A stretch of DNA of 64,000 bases from Labedella gwakjiensis (GTDB lineage Bacteria; Actinomycetota; Actinomycetes; Actinomycetales; Microbacteriaceae): assembly GCF_003014675.1 (NCBI RefSeq), contig NZ_PYAU01000001.1, positions 1,240,001 through 1,304,000 of the forward strand, read 5' to 3'. The notes beneath the pieces were generated by a model. The model made no database searches, was not told the origin of the DNA, and saw only the letters and a list, made by a program, of their open reading frames with translations. The position numbers and the translations under genes are program-made. Positions 55,603 to 64,000 of this stretch are shown in pieces. The first letter of the stretch is position 1, and every line of letters begins with the position of its first letter.

Positions 55603-55650
55603 CGACTGCCCTTCGCTCAGCGGTCCGCTTCGACCGTGACCACACGGTAG

Positions 55651-55666
55651 CGGAAAGCGCTTTCCG
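55651..55666. promoter_or_regulatory. LacI-type operator upstream of the Gfo/Idh operon
   Basis: CGGAAAGCGCTTTCCG is a perfect 16-bp palindrome with the central CG typical of LacI operators. It lies 48 bases before the Gfo/Idh start and 53 bases beyond the stop of the LacI gene, so it could control the operon. Confidence 0.75.
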
Positions 55667-55719
55667 TTTCTAGTCACGACTGTCGCACGACGAGCCGTGA
55701 AGGATCGGAGGGCCCGGAT

Positions 55720-56742
55720 TCAGCGGGAAGGCGTGCTGTCGCGGAGGACGACCTCGCCGCTCACGACCTCGCGGACGGGGTCGCGGCCCTCCACCGTGGC
55801 GAGCACGAGGGCCCGCTCACCCATGTCCTCGAGGGGCAGCCGCACGGTGGTGAGGCTCGGGGCTACGTCGCGCAGCATCGCGATGTCGTCGAAACCCGCG
55901 ACGGCGAGGTCTCCAGGCACGGCGACACCCGCCTCGCGAAGGCGGGTCATGGCCCCGACGGCCATGACGTCGTTCACCGCCACGACGAGGTCGACGTCAG
56001 CGATCCTCTCGAGGACCTCCCCGGCCGCGGCGTACCCGCCGTCTCGGGTGAAGTCGCTCTCGACCACGAGCGACGGGTCCACCGCGACGCCCGCCGCCGC
56101 GAACCCGGTCACGAGGCCGCCGACGCGCGACCGCGCCGCATCGAGGCGCGCAGGCCCCCCGAGCACCGCGATCCGCTCGTATCCGAGACCACTCAGGCGA
56201 CGCGCGAGTTCCGCGGCACCACCGGCGTTGTCGATCTCGAGCGTCGCGAACGGCAGGCCGGGCCGACCGAGCACGATCACCCGGCCGCCCTCCGACTCGA
56301 ACGCGAGCAGCTCGGCGAGCAGCCGCTCGGCCGCGTCCTCGTCGTCGACGCGGCTCCCCGACAGGATGATCGCCCGATGGCGCTGCCCCCGGAGCTCGCG
56401 CACGATGTCGAGCTCCCGCGCCGGATCCCATTCCGTCATGGCGAGGGTGACGACGAGGCGGTCGCGGGCCGCGGCGCGGAAGGCCCCAGACGCGAGCTGG
56501 GAGAAGTACGGGTCGGCGATGTCGCTCACGACGAGCGCGATCGAGCGAGCGCGCCCGAGAGCGACCGACTGCGCCGACGAGTTCACGCTGTAGCCGAGCC
56601 GATCGGCGGCGGCCTCGACGCGCTCCCGATACTCGTCCTTCACCCGCCGGGTTCCGCCGTTGAGCGCTCGCGAGGCCGTGGCGAGCGAGACCCCGGCGGC
56701 GTCCGCCACGTCCTGCAGCGTGGCCGGTCGCCGACCGGTCAC
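55720..56742 (-). CDS. LacI family transcriptional regulator
   Basis: This 340-residue protein has the helix-turn-helix TLQDVADAAGVSLATASRAL then NGGTRRV, the hinge, and an effector domain with IALVVSDIADPYFSQLASGA and AGFDDIAMLRDVAPSLTTVR. The start GTG 56742 follows the upstream gene's stop by one base. It probably binds CGGAAAGCGCTTTCCG and represses the downstream operon. Confidence 0.9.
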   Translation of the reverse strand: MTGRRPATLQDVADAAGVSLATASRALNGGTRRVKDEYRERVEAAADRLGYSVNSSAQSVALGRARSIALVVSDIADPYFSQLASGAFRAAARDRLVVTLAMTEWDPARELDIVRELRGQRHRAIILSGSRVDDEDAAERLLAELLAFESEGGRVIVLGRPGLPFATLEIDNAGGAAELARRLSGLGYERIAVLGGPARLDAARSRVGGLVTGFAAAGVAVDPSLVVESDFTRDGGYAAAGEVLERIADVDLVVAVNDVMAVGAMTRLREAGVAVPGDLAVAGFDDIAMLRDVAPSLTTVRLPLEDMGERALVLATVEGRDPVREVVSGEVVLRDSTPSR

Positions 56743-56743
56743 G

Positions 56744-57850
56744 TCACGACCCCGCGTCGCGCCCGCCACGTGCACGGGGAGCGGCCGTCGAGGACCGGAC
56801 GAGGAGTCGCGGCTCCACCTGGATGTGCAGCGGCGTGTCGTTCGAGGGACGCTCGATGGCCTCCACGAGCAGTCGCGTCGCGAGCTCGCCCACCCGTTCG
56901 CGGTCCGGAGCGATCGCAGAGAGCGGCGGATCCGCGTGAGCCGAGACCTCGTCGTCGTAGGCGACGATCGAGAGATCCTCGGGCACCGAGAGTCCGCGAG
57001 CGCGCGCCGCCTGCAGCAGGAGGAAGAGCGAGTTCTCGTCTCCGTGACTGAAGAGGGCCGTCGCACCGGTCGACTCGATGGCATCGAGCACGACGTTCGA
57101 CCCTCCGCGCTCCCACGTGGGACCGAAGCCGAGCATCTCCCCTCCGATGATCGACGACTCGGCGTCGAACCCCAGCACATCGCGCGCGTGCACCCAGCCG
57201 GCGCGAACGAAGTCGGCGCTCTGGGTCCGACCACGGCTCACCATGGCGACGCGCCGGTGCCCGAGGTCGTGGAGGTGCCGCATGGCGCTGAACACGCCGC
57301 GTTCGTGCGCCGAGCGCACCGACGTGATGTCGCCGAGACCACCTCCCGGCAGCTCGCGTTCGATCAGCACGACGGGCACGGGGAGCGCCGCGAGGAAGTC
57401 GAGGAGCTCGCTCGATTCCTCGTGCTCGAGCACGGAGGGAACCATGAGGATGCCGGCAGCCCCGTCCTCGACGGCCTCCGCCACGAGGCGACGCTCCTCG
57501 GCGAGGTCGTAGTCCGAGATCACGAGCTTCATCTCCGCGCCGGAGTGCTCGAGCGCCGCCCCGATCCCGTCGACGACGTGCCGGTAGTAGTACGACGTCG
57601 GCACGACGACGCCGATCGTCCCCGAGAACCCCGACCGCACGCCGCGGAGGGCGCTCGAGTCGTTGGCGTCGGCCGACAGCACGGCACCACCGCGTACCTT
57701 GTCGAGGGCACCCTCGGCGACGAGACCTTCGAGGTCGCGTCGGACCGTGACGTGGGAGACGCCGAGACGATCGACGAGGTCTCCGATGCGGACGGCGCCA
57801 CCCTCGCTCGCGAGGGCCAGGATCATCGCCCGTCGTTCCGCAGCCAGCAT
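56744..57850 (-). CDS. DeoR-type helix-turn-helix fused to LacI-type effector domain
   Basis: This 368-residue regulator has an N-terminal DeoR HTH (AERRAMILALASEGGAVRIG, DLVDRLGVSHVTVRRDLEGL, about residues 3-50), instead of the LacI HTH, with a periplasmic-binding-like effector domain (IGVVVPTSYYYRHVVDGIGA, FSHGDENSLFLLLQAARARG). AAGGA precedes ATG 57850. It is divergent from the GH9 cellulase. Direct repeats GGTTCAC lie in the shared region and may be its operators. Confidence 0.85.
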   Translation of the reverse strand: MLAAERRAMILALASEGGAVRIGDLVDRLGVSHVTVRRDLEGLVAEGALDKVRGGAVLSADANDSSALRGVRSGFSGTIGVVVPTSYYYRHVVDGIGAALEHSGAEMKLVISDYDLAEERRLVAEAVEDGAAGILMVPSVLEHEESSELLDFLAALPVPVVLIERELPGGGLGDITSVRSAHERGVFSAMRHLHDLGHRRVAMVSRGRTQSADFVRAGWVHARDVLGFDAESSIIGGEMLGFGPTWERGGSNVVLDAIESTGATALFSHGDENSLFLLLQAARARGLSVPEDLSIVAYDDEVSAHADPPLSAIAPDRERVGELATRLLVEAIERPSNDTPLHIQVEPRLLVRSSTAAPRARGGRDAGS

Positions 57851-57894
57851 GTCGACGTCCTTCCAGCGGCGGGTGCCGGATCTCAGCATAACGA

Positions 57895-57943
57895 GGTTCA
57901 CGAAAAGGTGAGCAATGCGGTCTGGTTCACACAAACGTGCAAT
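57895..57943. promoter_or_regulatory. Direct repeats upstream of the hybrid regulator and cellulase
   Basis: GGTTCACGAAAAGGTG at 57895 and GGTTCACACAAACGTG at 57924 start 29 bases apart, each followed by CAAT. Each also holds an inverted CAC-N6-GTG pair. They lie between the divergent DeoR-LacI gene and the cellulase gene and are likely regulator sites. Confidence 0.55.
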
Positions 57944-58033
57944 CTGCTTTCCATATGTTGATTAAATGATCGATCACGTTCAGACTGGCCGCGCGCCGCG
58001 ACACCGTCGTCGCGGGCCCGAGGAGTGATGACG

Positions 58034-60940
58034 ATGATCGACCGACCCATCCGCCGGCACCGTGCGAGCGAGCCCCCATCCATGCGACGTCGCGGCGCGC
58101 ATCGCACCGCCCGATGGTCGCGGACCACAGCCGCCGTCGCCGCCGCCGCGATCGCTCTCGCCACCCTGAGCGCGACGCCCGCACACGCCGCCACCGTGCA
58201 GGAGGTCGCCGTGAGCCAGGGCGGGTACAGCGCCGGGGCCTACAAGACGGCATCGGTCGTCGCCGACGGAGCCGTCGGCGGGTCCACCTGTCGCATCCTC
58301 CAGGGCGGAACCGTCGTGGTTCCCTCCTGCACGCTGCTCGACCGCGGGGCCACGTGGGGGAAGCGCGTCTACGTCGTGGACTTCACGTCCTTCGCGACCG
58401 TCGGAACGGGGTACACGCTCGAGGTCGGCGGGGTCGCCTCTCCCCCGTTCGACATCGCGACGAACGTCTGGGAGGGCTACACCGACGAGATGACGGCGTT
58501 CTACCGCCTCCAGCGCGCGGGCGTCGCCTCGGAGGACGTGTACCCAGACGGCTACAGCAGCATCGCCCCGTCGGAGAAGATCTTCCACGGCGCCGGTCAC
58601 CTCGACGACGCGGCCTCCGCCGACGGCACCGAGCACTACGACCTCACGGGCGGCTGGTACGACGCGGGCGACTACGGCAAGTACGCCGGCAACCAGTGGG
58701 TGGGCGGACAGATCGCGATCACCTACCTCCGGCACGGAGACACCCCGGCCGTCGCGTTCGACGGCGACGACAACGGCGTCCCCGACCTCGTGGACGAGGC
58801 CGTATTCGGCAGCGAGTACCTCATCCGCTTCGCCGAGGAGTTCGACGGCGCACTCTACGACATCAAGGGTAGCGGAGGATTCCAGCACCCCGACAAGCAC
58901 ACCGACAACATCGTCGGCACGGCCGACGACCGGCGGATCTCCGGGCTCGGCGTCGGCGGATCGGCGAAGGCAGCCGGCACTCTCGCCGCGACCGCTCGCG
59001 CGATCGCGTTCGCCATCGACAACGGTCACCTCGACCCGTCCGTGGTGACCGAGTACGAGGGCATCGCCGCCCTCGCGGAGTCGACGGCACTCACCTACTA
59101 CGACTACGCCGTCGCCAACCAGTCGGGGCCCATCGGCTCGTACTCGACGCGAGCGGGCATCGCGAACTCGCTCCTCTACGCGCAAGTGCAGCTGCACCTG
59201 CTCACCGGGGAGACGGCCTACCGCTCGGCAGCGGAGACAACGATCGCCGGATCCAGCTTCACGGTGCTCTCGTCGACGAACTACTGGGACATGGGGCCGC
59301 TGTCGATGGCCGAGCTGTACCCCGTCGCAACGGCGAGCGGAAAGACGAACATCCAGCGCTACCTCAAGCAGCAGCTCGACTACGTGCTCTCCTCGACCGA
59401 CGACACCCCGTACGGCGTCGTCGACCAGTTCAAGAACTTCGGCGTCAACGAGCCGCACGCGTCCTACATGGCGGACACCCTGCGCTACTACGAGCTCTTC
59501 GGCGACCAGCGCGCCCTGCGAGCGGTGCTCAAGGGCATGTACTGGATGATGGGCAACAACCCGTGGAACACGAGCTGGGTCTCGGGTGTGGGTCGCGACA
59601 GCGTCCGATTCCTGCACACCCGCCTCGACGAGGAGGCGCAGAGCCAGACCGGCACCGGCGTCGTCCTCCCCGGGGCCCTCGTGAGCGGACCGAACGCGAC
59701 CGATCCGCTCGACCCCACGAGCGGGATGCCCTGGTACGAGGACCGTCCCGTCTGGCAGGACAGCGGACAGCAGTGGCGGTACAACGAGTACAGCATCAGC
59801 ATCCAGGCCGGCTTCCTCTACTCGATCTTCGGGCTCACCGCGGTAGGCGACGCCCCGAGCTCGACGGGCACTCCGCCCGTCGCGCTCACCGTCACGTCGC
59901 CGCTGCCGGGCGACTACGTGACCGGTGACGTCACCGTCTTCGCCCAGAGCGGCTCGTCGCTCACGAACCACGCGATCGGACCGAACTGGACGCCGATGAC
60001 GAGCTCCGGCGGCGTCTCGACCGGGACGTTCAACGTGGACGCGCTCGCCCCGTTCACGACGGCACGCGTCGACGTGAGGGGCACGATGGCGAGCGGCGCG
60101 TACAGCTACAGTTCGACGCACTACCGGGTGGCCCCGCCGCTGCCGACCCCGTCCACACCGCTGCTCTACGACGGCTTCGGCAAGGACGGCGTCTTCGGCA
60201 TGCAGGGATACACGTGGGTCAACTGGTACAACAACCACGCGGGGGTGGGCTCGGTCACGAACGTCACGGAGGACGGCCGCACGGCGGCGAAATTCTTCCA
60301 GAACCCGGCGACGGCGATGTCTCAGGCAAAGTTCCAACCGTGGCATCACTCGATCGACGCGCGCGGCTACGGCTTCCTGTCACTCACGATGAAGAGTCCA
60401 TCGCCGAACAACCGGGTGAGGATCGACGTCACCGACGGGGTCCACAACTACAAGCTGTCGGGGAACACCCCCGTGGCGGTGCCGAACGCGTGGACCGACT
60501 ACGACTTCGACCTGACGGCGTTCCCCGACCTCGACCTGTCGAAGCTCAAGATCGTGCTGTGGTTGCAGCAGACGGCCGACACGGACGGCACTCTCTTCGT
60601 CGACGACGTGGAGCTGACCAATAAGGCCTCGGGTACGGCGCCGACGCTCATGGGCACCGGTTTCTCGCCGAGCAGCGCGAGCGCGACGACGCCCGTGACG
60701 TTCACGACCACCTACACCGACGCGGACGGCCAGGCGCCCCACGTCGTCCAGCTCGTCGTCGACGGCGTGATCAAGACGATGACGGCCGTGTCGGCGAGCG
60801 ACACGAACGTCATCGATGGGAAGGCCTACGCGGTGACGCTGACCCTGCCACGGGGTCCGCACACCTACTCGGTGCGGACGACCGACACGACGTCGGGGGT
60901 GGTGTCGACCACCCCGGTGGCGGGCCCGACGATCCCTTGA
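58034..60940 (+). CDS. Secreted GH9 endoglucanase (cellulase) with CBM and Ig-like modules
   Basis: This 968-residue protein has a long signal peptide (Arg-rich, cleavage near AHA-A, about residue 52), an N-terminal Ig-like domain, and a GH9 catalytic domain. That domain has Asp210 and Asp213 in GGWYDAGDYGKY and the C-terminal catalytic Glu in RYNEYSISIQ (about residue 587). Downstream are an Ig-like domain, a CBM with LQQTADTDGTLFVDDVE, and another Ig-like domain. It cleaves cellulose outside the cell. ATG 58034 was chosen because AGGAG is then eight bases upstream. Confidence 0.93.
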   Translation: MIDRPIRRHRASEPPSMRRRGAHRTARWSRTTAAVAAAAIALATLSATPAHAATVQEVAVSQGGYSAGAYKTASVVADGAVGGSTCRILQGGTVVVPSCTLLDRGATWGKRVYVVDFTSFATVGTGYTLEVGGVASPPFDIATNVWEGYTDEMTAFYRLQRAGVASEDVYPDGYSSIAPSEKIFHGAGHLDDAASADGTEHYDLTGGWYDAGDYGKYAGNQWVGGQIAITYLRHGDTPAVAFDGDDNGVPDLVDEAVFGSEYLIRFAEEFDGALYDIKGSGGFQHPDKHTDNIVGTADDRRISGLGVGGSAKAAGTLAATARAIAFAIDNGHLDPSVVTEYEGIAALAESTALTYYDYAVANQSGPIGSYSTRAGIANSLLYAQVQLHLLTGETAYRSAAETTIAGSSFTVLSSTNYWDMGPLSMAELYPVATASGKTNIQRYLKQQLDYVLSSTDDTPYGVVDQFKNFGVNEPHASYMADTLRYYELFGDQRALRAVLKGMYWMMGNNPWNTSWVSGVGRDSVRFLHTRLDEEAQSQTGTGVVLPGALVSGPNATDPLDPTSGMPWYEDRPVWQDSGQQWRYNEYSISIQAGFLYSIFGLTAVGDAPSSTGTPPVALTVTSPLPGDYVTGDVTVFAQSGSSLTNHAIGPNWTPMTSSGGVSTGTFNVDALAPFTTARVDVRGTMASGAYSYSSTHYRVAPPLPTPSTPLLYDGFGKDGVFGMQGYTWVNWYNNHAGVGSVTNVTEDGRTAAKFFQNPATAMSQAKFQPWHHSIDARGYGFLSLTMKSPSPNNRVRIDVTDGVHNYKLSGNTPVAVPNAWTDYDFDLTAFPDLDLSKLKIVLWLQQTADTDGTLFVDDVELTNKASGTAPTLMGTGFSPSSASATTPVTFTTTYTDADGQAPHVVQLVVDGVIKTMTAVSASDTNVIDGKAYAVTLTLPRGPHTYSVRTTDTTSGVVSTTPVAGPTIP

Positions 60941-60955
60941 TCGGTCGGTGATCGT

Positions 60956-60998
60956 CTCGTCCCCCCGGGGTGCGCCATGCGCGCTCCGGGGGGACGAG
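60956..60998. terminator. Terminator between the cellulase and hydroxyacid dehydrogenase genes
   Basis: Arms CTCGTCCCCCCGG and its complement (60956-60968, 60986-60998) pair perfectly around a loop that holds a GCGC/GCGC inner pair. It lies 15 bases past the cellulase stop and serves the convergent genes. Confidence 0.75.
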
Positions 60999-61078
60999 TC
61001 GTGCGTGCCGGAATCGACGAACGGACGGAGGCGCAGAACGACCGGGAAGGACGACCCACCCCGCTTCCGTTTCTGCAG

Positions 61079-62119
61079 CTACGCGAGCACGCCGAGGGCG
61101 CGGCCGTCGATCGCGTGGCGCAGCGGGAGGCCGCGCACGTAGCGGTCGATCTCGCCGAGTGCCGACTCCGTCATGCGGTGCGTCTCGGCGTGCATGGACC
61201 CCGCGATGTGCGGCGTGAGCTCCACGGTGGGCAACGTGTAGAACGGGTGGTCGGCGGGCAGGGGCTCGGGCTCCGTCACGTCGAGGACGGCCCGCAGGCG
61301 TCCGCTCGCGCACTCGGCGACGAGGGCGTCCTGATCGACGAGCCCGCCGCGCGCCGTGTTGATGAGCACGGAGTCGTCCGCAAGGAGTGAGAGGAACCGG
61401 CGACCCACGATCCCGCGCGTCTCGGGGAGCTCCGGAGCATGCAGGCTCACGATGTCGCTGCGGCGGGCGAGGGTCTCGAGGTCGACGGACGTGGCTCCCG
61501 ACGCGGCGACCGCCCCGGGATCCACGACGGGATCGAAGACGAGGACGCGGAGGTCGAAGGGCCGCAGGAGCTCGGCGACCCGACGACCGACGCGCGAGAA
61601 ACCGACGAGACCGACCGTGCCGCGGTAGTTCACGGCCGGTGGCACGTGGCGGCGCCAGGAGTCGTCACCGTCGCGGTGCTCGCGCAGACCGCGCGCATAC
61701 TGCCGCGCGCGCTTGCCCTCGAGAAGGATCGTCGCGAGGGCGAACTCGGCCACCGGAATGGCGTTCGCCTCGGCCGCCGACGTGACGACGATGCCCCGAT
61801 CCCATGCGGCCTGCGTCATGAGCGACTTCACCGAACCGCCCGTGTGGAACACAGCGCGCAGCGCGGGCGCGGCATCGAGCACGTCCTGGTCGATCGGCGG
61901 AGCACCCCATCCCGTGACGAGGACCTCGATCTCGGCCAGACGCGACCGCGTGGACGGTGAGCTCAGCTCACTGACGCGAGGGGGGACGCGGAGGTCGAGA
62001 AGGGCGGAGAGCCGCGCGGCGAGGCCGGCGTCGAAGAGATCGGAGTACGCCGCATCGCCCATCACGACGAGAGCGGGTGGACGACGGATCGACGGTGACG
62101 ACGACGCGGGAGGAGCCAT
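61079..62119 (-). CDS. D-2-hydroxyacid dehydrogenase family protein
   Basis: This 346-residue NAD-dependent enzyme has VGLVGFSRVGRRVAELLRPF (Rossmann), catalytic Arg in INTARGGLVDQDAL, Glu in VLDVTEPEPLP and His in LTPHIAGSM. It reduces or oxidises 2-hydroxy/2-keto acids such as phosphoglycerate-like compounds. It is divergent from a sugar-binding protein gene with a dyad between, so it may belong to that sugar pathway. Confidence 0.92.
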   Translation of the reverse strand: MAPPASSSPSIRRPPALVVMGDAAYSDLFDAGLAARLSALLDLRVPPRVSELSSPSTRSRLAEIEVLVTGWGAPPIDQDVLDAAPALRAVFHTGGSVKSLMTQAAWDRGIVVTSAAEANAIPVAEFALATILLEGKRARQYARGLREHRDGDDSWRRHVPPAVNYRGTVGLVGFSRVGRRVAELLRPFDLRVLVFDPVVDPGAVAASGATSVDLETLARRSDIVSLHAPELPETRGIVGRRFLSLLADDSVLINTARGGLVDQDALVAECASGRLRAVLDVTEPEPLPADHPFYTLPTVELTPHIAGSMHAETHRMTESALGEIDRYVRGLPLRHAIDGRALGVLA

Positions 62120-62140
62120 GTGAGCGATTCGACCACAGTC

Positions 62141-62165
62141 GGTTCAAGTTCACAAGACTTAAACC
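62141..62165. promoter_or_regulatory. Dyad between the hydroxyacid dehydrogenase and ABC genes
   Basis: GGTTCAAGT (62141-62149) and ACTTAAACC (62157-62165) are inverted with one mismatch, and an AT-rich tract follows to about 62200. Its GGTTCA half resembles the repeats near 57.9 kb. It is a candidate operator for the divergent pair. Confidence 0.5.
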
Positions 62166-62324
62166 TTGCATTTCTCTTTTGTTATTTTCTATTGCTTTTC
62201 GTGTGAAGTGGTCCCACTATGGTCGAGGACGCACACCGACGTGCTCGGGATCTCCTCCCGAACCGGAACTCGTGCCGACACCCGACGCTGCGAGAGAGCA
62301 GCCGACATCCTCTGGAGGAGAACG

Positions 62325-63695
62325 ATGAAGAATCGCACGCGATCGGCCATCGCGGCCATCGTCGCGGTCCCGCTGGTCCTGGGCACGGCGTCGTGCAGCC
62401 AGGACGCCGGTGGGGACGACGGCGACATCACCACGATCGAGATCATGGGCAAGCCCGCCGCCACCAACACGGCAGCCCTCGAGCTGTTCGAGAAGCAGGT
62501 GGCGGAGTTCGAGGACCTCAACCCGGACATCCGCATCGAGGCGTCCGACGTGCCCTGGGACGCGAAGACCTTCGTGACCCGGCTCGCCGGCGGCAGCGCA
62601 CCCACCCTGCTCCGGGTGCCGCTCACGGAACCGCCGTCGCTCATCGAGCGCGGGCAGGTGGCCGACCTCTCCGCCGAGCTCGCCGACGTCGAGAGCTTCG
62701 ACGCGCTCAACCCGCGCGTCATGGAGTTCCTCGAGGAGGACGGCGCGGTCTACGGCATCCCGGAGAAGAGCTACGCGTTCGGACTCGTCTACAACCGCAC
62801 GCTCTTCGAGCAGGCCGGTCTCGACCCCGACGCCCCGCCCACCACGTGGGACGAGGTGCGCGAGGCGGCCAAGGCCATCACCGAGAAGACCGGGAAGGTC
62901 GGGTTCGGGGAGATCACGACGAACAACTCGGGCGGCTGGCACCTCACCGGCTACACCTACACGTATGGCGGCAGCGTCATCGAGCAGGGCTCCGACGGAA
63001 CCTGGACGGCATCGTTCAACGACGAGCCCACCAAGGACGTCCTCGAGTGGTGGAAGCAGATGCGGTGGGAGGACGACTCACTCGGCGACAACGTGCTCGG
63101 CAAGCAGGAGGACCTCGTCGCCGAATTCACCGCCGGCAACGTGGGCATGTGGATCTCTGCCCCACCGGACGTCTACCCGAACTACATCGCCTCCGGCGGC
63201 GACCCCGAGGCCTTCGGCGCCGGTGCCATGCCGCAGGGCGGAGCGGACGCCACCCTGGCCGGCGCGACCGTGCTCATGGTGAACGCGAAGGCGACGGACG
63301 CCGAGCGCGCAGCCGCCGTGAAGTGGATGGACTACCGCGCCCTGCGTCCCAACTACGACACGGAGGTCGCGGCCGAGACCGCGAAGGCGAGCGCCGCTGA
63401 CGGCCTGCCCGTCGGTGTACCGGTACTGCCGATCTTCGACGACAAGACCTACGCCTCCTACACGGATGCGATCTCCGAGTACGTCAACGTGGACGTCGAC
63501 CACTTCGCGTCGTACGTCGACTCGCTCGGCTCGCTCGAATACGTGGCCGAACCGCCCGTGGCCTCGCAGGAGATCTACGCGGCACTCGATCCGCTCGTCC
63601 AGGCCATCCTGACCGATGAGTCGGCGGACATCGATTCCCTGCTCGACGACGCGGAGACCCGCGTCAACGCGATCCTGGCGCAGAACGCATCATGA
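62325..63695 (+). CDS. Sugar ABC transporter substrate-binding lipoprotein
   Basis: This 456-residue family-1 binding protein has a lipobox in LGTASC (Cys24) and mature sequence SQDAGGDDGD. The core TIEIMGKPAATNTAALELFE and EITTNNSGGWHLTGYTYTYG suits an oligosaccharide binder. GGAGGAG precedes the ATG. The stop overlaps the next permease start (ATGA). Confidence 0.92.
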   Translation: MKNRTRSAIAAIVAVPLVLGTASCSQDAGGDDGDITTIEIMGKPAATNTAALELFEKQVAEFEDLNPDIRIEASDVPWDAKTFVTRLAGGSAPTLLRVPLTEPPSLIERGQVADLSAELADVESFDALNPRVMEFLEEDGAVYGIPEKSYAFGLVYNRTLFEQAGLDPDAPPTTWDEVREAAKAITEKTGKVGFGEITTNNSGGWHLTGYTYTYGGSVIEQGSDGTWTASFNDEPTKDVLEWWKQMRWEDDSLGDNVLGKQEDLVAEFTAGNVGMWISAPPDVYPNYIASGGDPEAFGAGAMPQGGADATLAGATVLMVNAKATDAERAAAVKWMDYRALRPNYDTEVAAETAKASAADGLPVGVPVLPIFDDKTYASYTDAISEYVNVDVDHFASYVDSLGSLEYVAEPPVASQEIYAALDPLVQAILTDESADIDSLLDDAETRVNAILAQNAS

Positions 63696-64000
63696 CGATC
63701 GCGCCACCCGGCCTCCGCGACGCGCCTGCTCCGCGCGTCGCGGAGGCGACCGCGCCTCCCCCCGCCCGTCGCCGGGGCCGGGGGAGCGCGCGTCGCCGCG
63801 CGGCCGTCGCCGGCGCCGTCTTCCTGCTGCCATCGCTCGTCCTCTTCGGATACTTCGCATGGTGGCCGATCGGCCGCAGCGTGGTGCTCGCGTTCCAGCG
63901 CACGAACCTCGTCTCCCCCGCCGAGTGGGTGGGAACCGCGAACTTCGACGCCCTCTTCGCCGACCCGCTCCTTCCCACGGCCGCACTCAACACGCTGTGG
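63692..64000 (+). CDS. Sugar ABC transporter permease (5' part, cut by window end)
   Basis: The first 103 codons are visible: a Pro/Arg-rich leader (ATAPPPARRRGRGSARRRAA), then a membrane segment GAVFLLPSLVLFGYFAWWPI and the start of the permease domain (SVVLAFQRTNL, VGTANFDALFADPLLPTAAL). The four-base overlap with the binding-protein gene supports cotranscription. The rest lies outside the window. Confidence 0.85.
   Translation, partial: MTIAPPGLRDAPAPRVAEATAPPPARRRGRGSARRRAAVAGAVFLLPSLVLFGYFAWWPIGRSVVLAFQRTNLVSPAEWVGTANFDALFADPLLPTAALNTLW

Noticed and set aside
57980-60349. 789-codon minus-strand frame antisense to the cellulase
   Set aside because: The cellulase carries a signal peptide and catalytic residues on the plus strand; the antisense frame is compositional shadow.

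Overview
The window is high-GC DNA with dense, mostly non-overlapping bacterial genes, many GTG starts, Gly/Ala-rich proteins, lipobox substrate-binding proteins and several apparently leaderless genes. This fits an actinobacterium. The mix of ABC sugar and peptide importers with LacI regulators, a CstA homologue, kdp, and a secreted GH9 cellulase points to a plant- or soil-associated member of the Microbacteriaceae. That placement is inference, because no rRNA or other marker gene lies in the window. I found no tRNA, rRNA, insertion sequence, phage gene or CRISPR array.

Layout. 1-9.4 kb: carbon-starvation transporter (cut by the window start), GH15 glycosidase, MFS exporter, zinc alcohol dehydrogenase divergent from a TetR regulator over a shared operator region, a Gfo/Idh/MocA oxidoreductase and an SDR. 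9.7-19.6 kb: a fusion of alpha/beta hydrolase and gluconate-dehydrogenase subunit-3 domains coupled to a GMC oxidoreductase, then small enzymes and regulators (DUF1801, GNAT+TetR, LysM lipoprotein, DoxX, MerR), glycogen debranching enzyme GlgX and a second SDR. 19.7-26.9 kb: a kdp potassium operon with a 27-codon membrane smORF ahead of kdpF, kdpFABC and kdpD, but no kdpE. Its leader can fold into a multi-branched RNA at the ribosome site. 27-32.8 kb: unlinked housekeeping-type genes (septum-formation-like lipoprotein, DUF6157, SGNH-GAF protein, LLM flavoenzyme, VIT-type transporter, VOC protein, DedA).

33.1-40.3 kb is an autoregulated sugar operon: LacI regulator with two operators, FAD-dependent oxidoreductase, sugar-binding lipoprotein, two permeases and a secreted beta-propeller glycosidase. 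40.4-45.7 kb is a complete peptide/nickel-type (Dpp/Opp) ABC importer. Divergent from it, 46-51.5 kb is a tightly coupled catabolic operon: 34-aa smORF, RraA-like, nitrilase-type amidase, MocR regulator, alpha/beta hydrolase, HpcH/HpaI-type aldolase and proline-iminopeptidase-like amidase. Together these look like import and breakdown of an amide- or peptide-like compound ending in an aldol cleavage. 51.7-57.9 kb is a four-gene ATGA-coupled operon (Gfo/Idh, DUF993, sugar isomerase/epimerase, ThuA-like) preceded by a LacI operator and two regulators, one a DeoR-LacI hybrid. 58-64 kb holds the GH9 cellulase, a D-2-hydroxyacid dehydrogenase, and the start of another sugar ABC operon cut by the window end.

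The right half is therefore a series of carbohydrate and organic-acid acquisition modules, each with its own regulator and operator. Intergenic dyads are frequent, including two copies of a long palindromic extragenic element at 32.9 and 40.3 kb.
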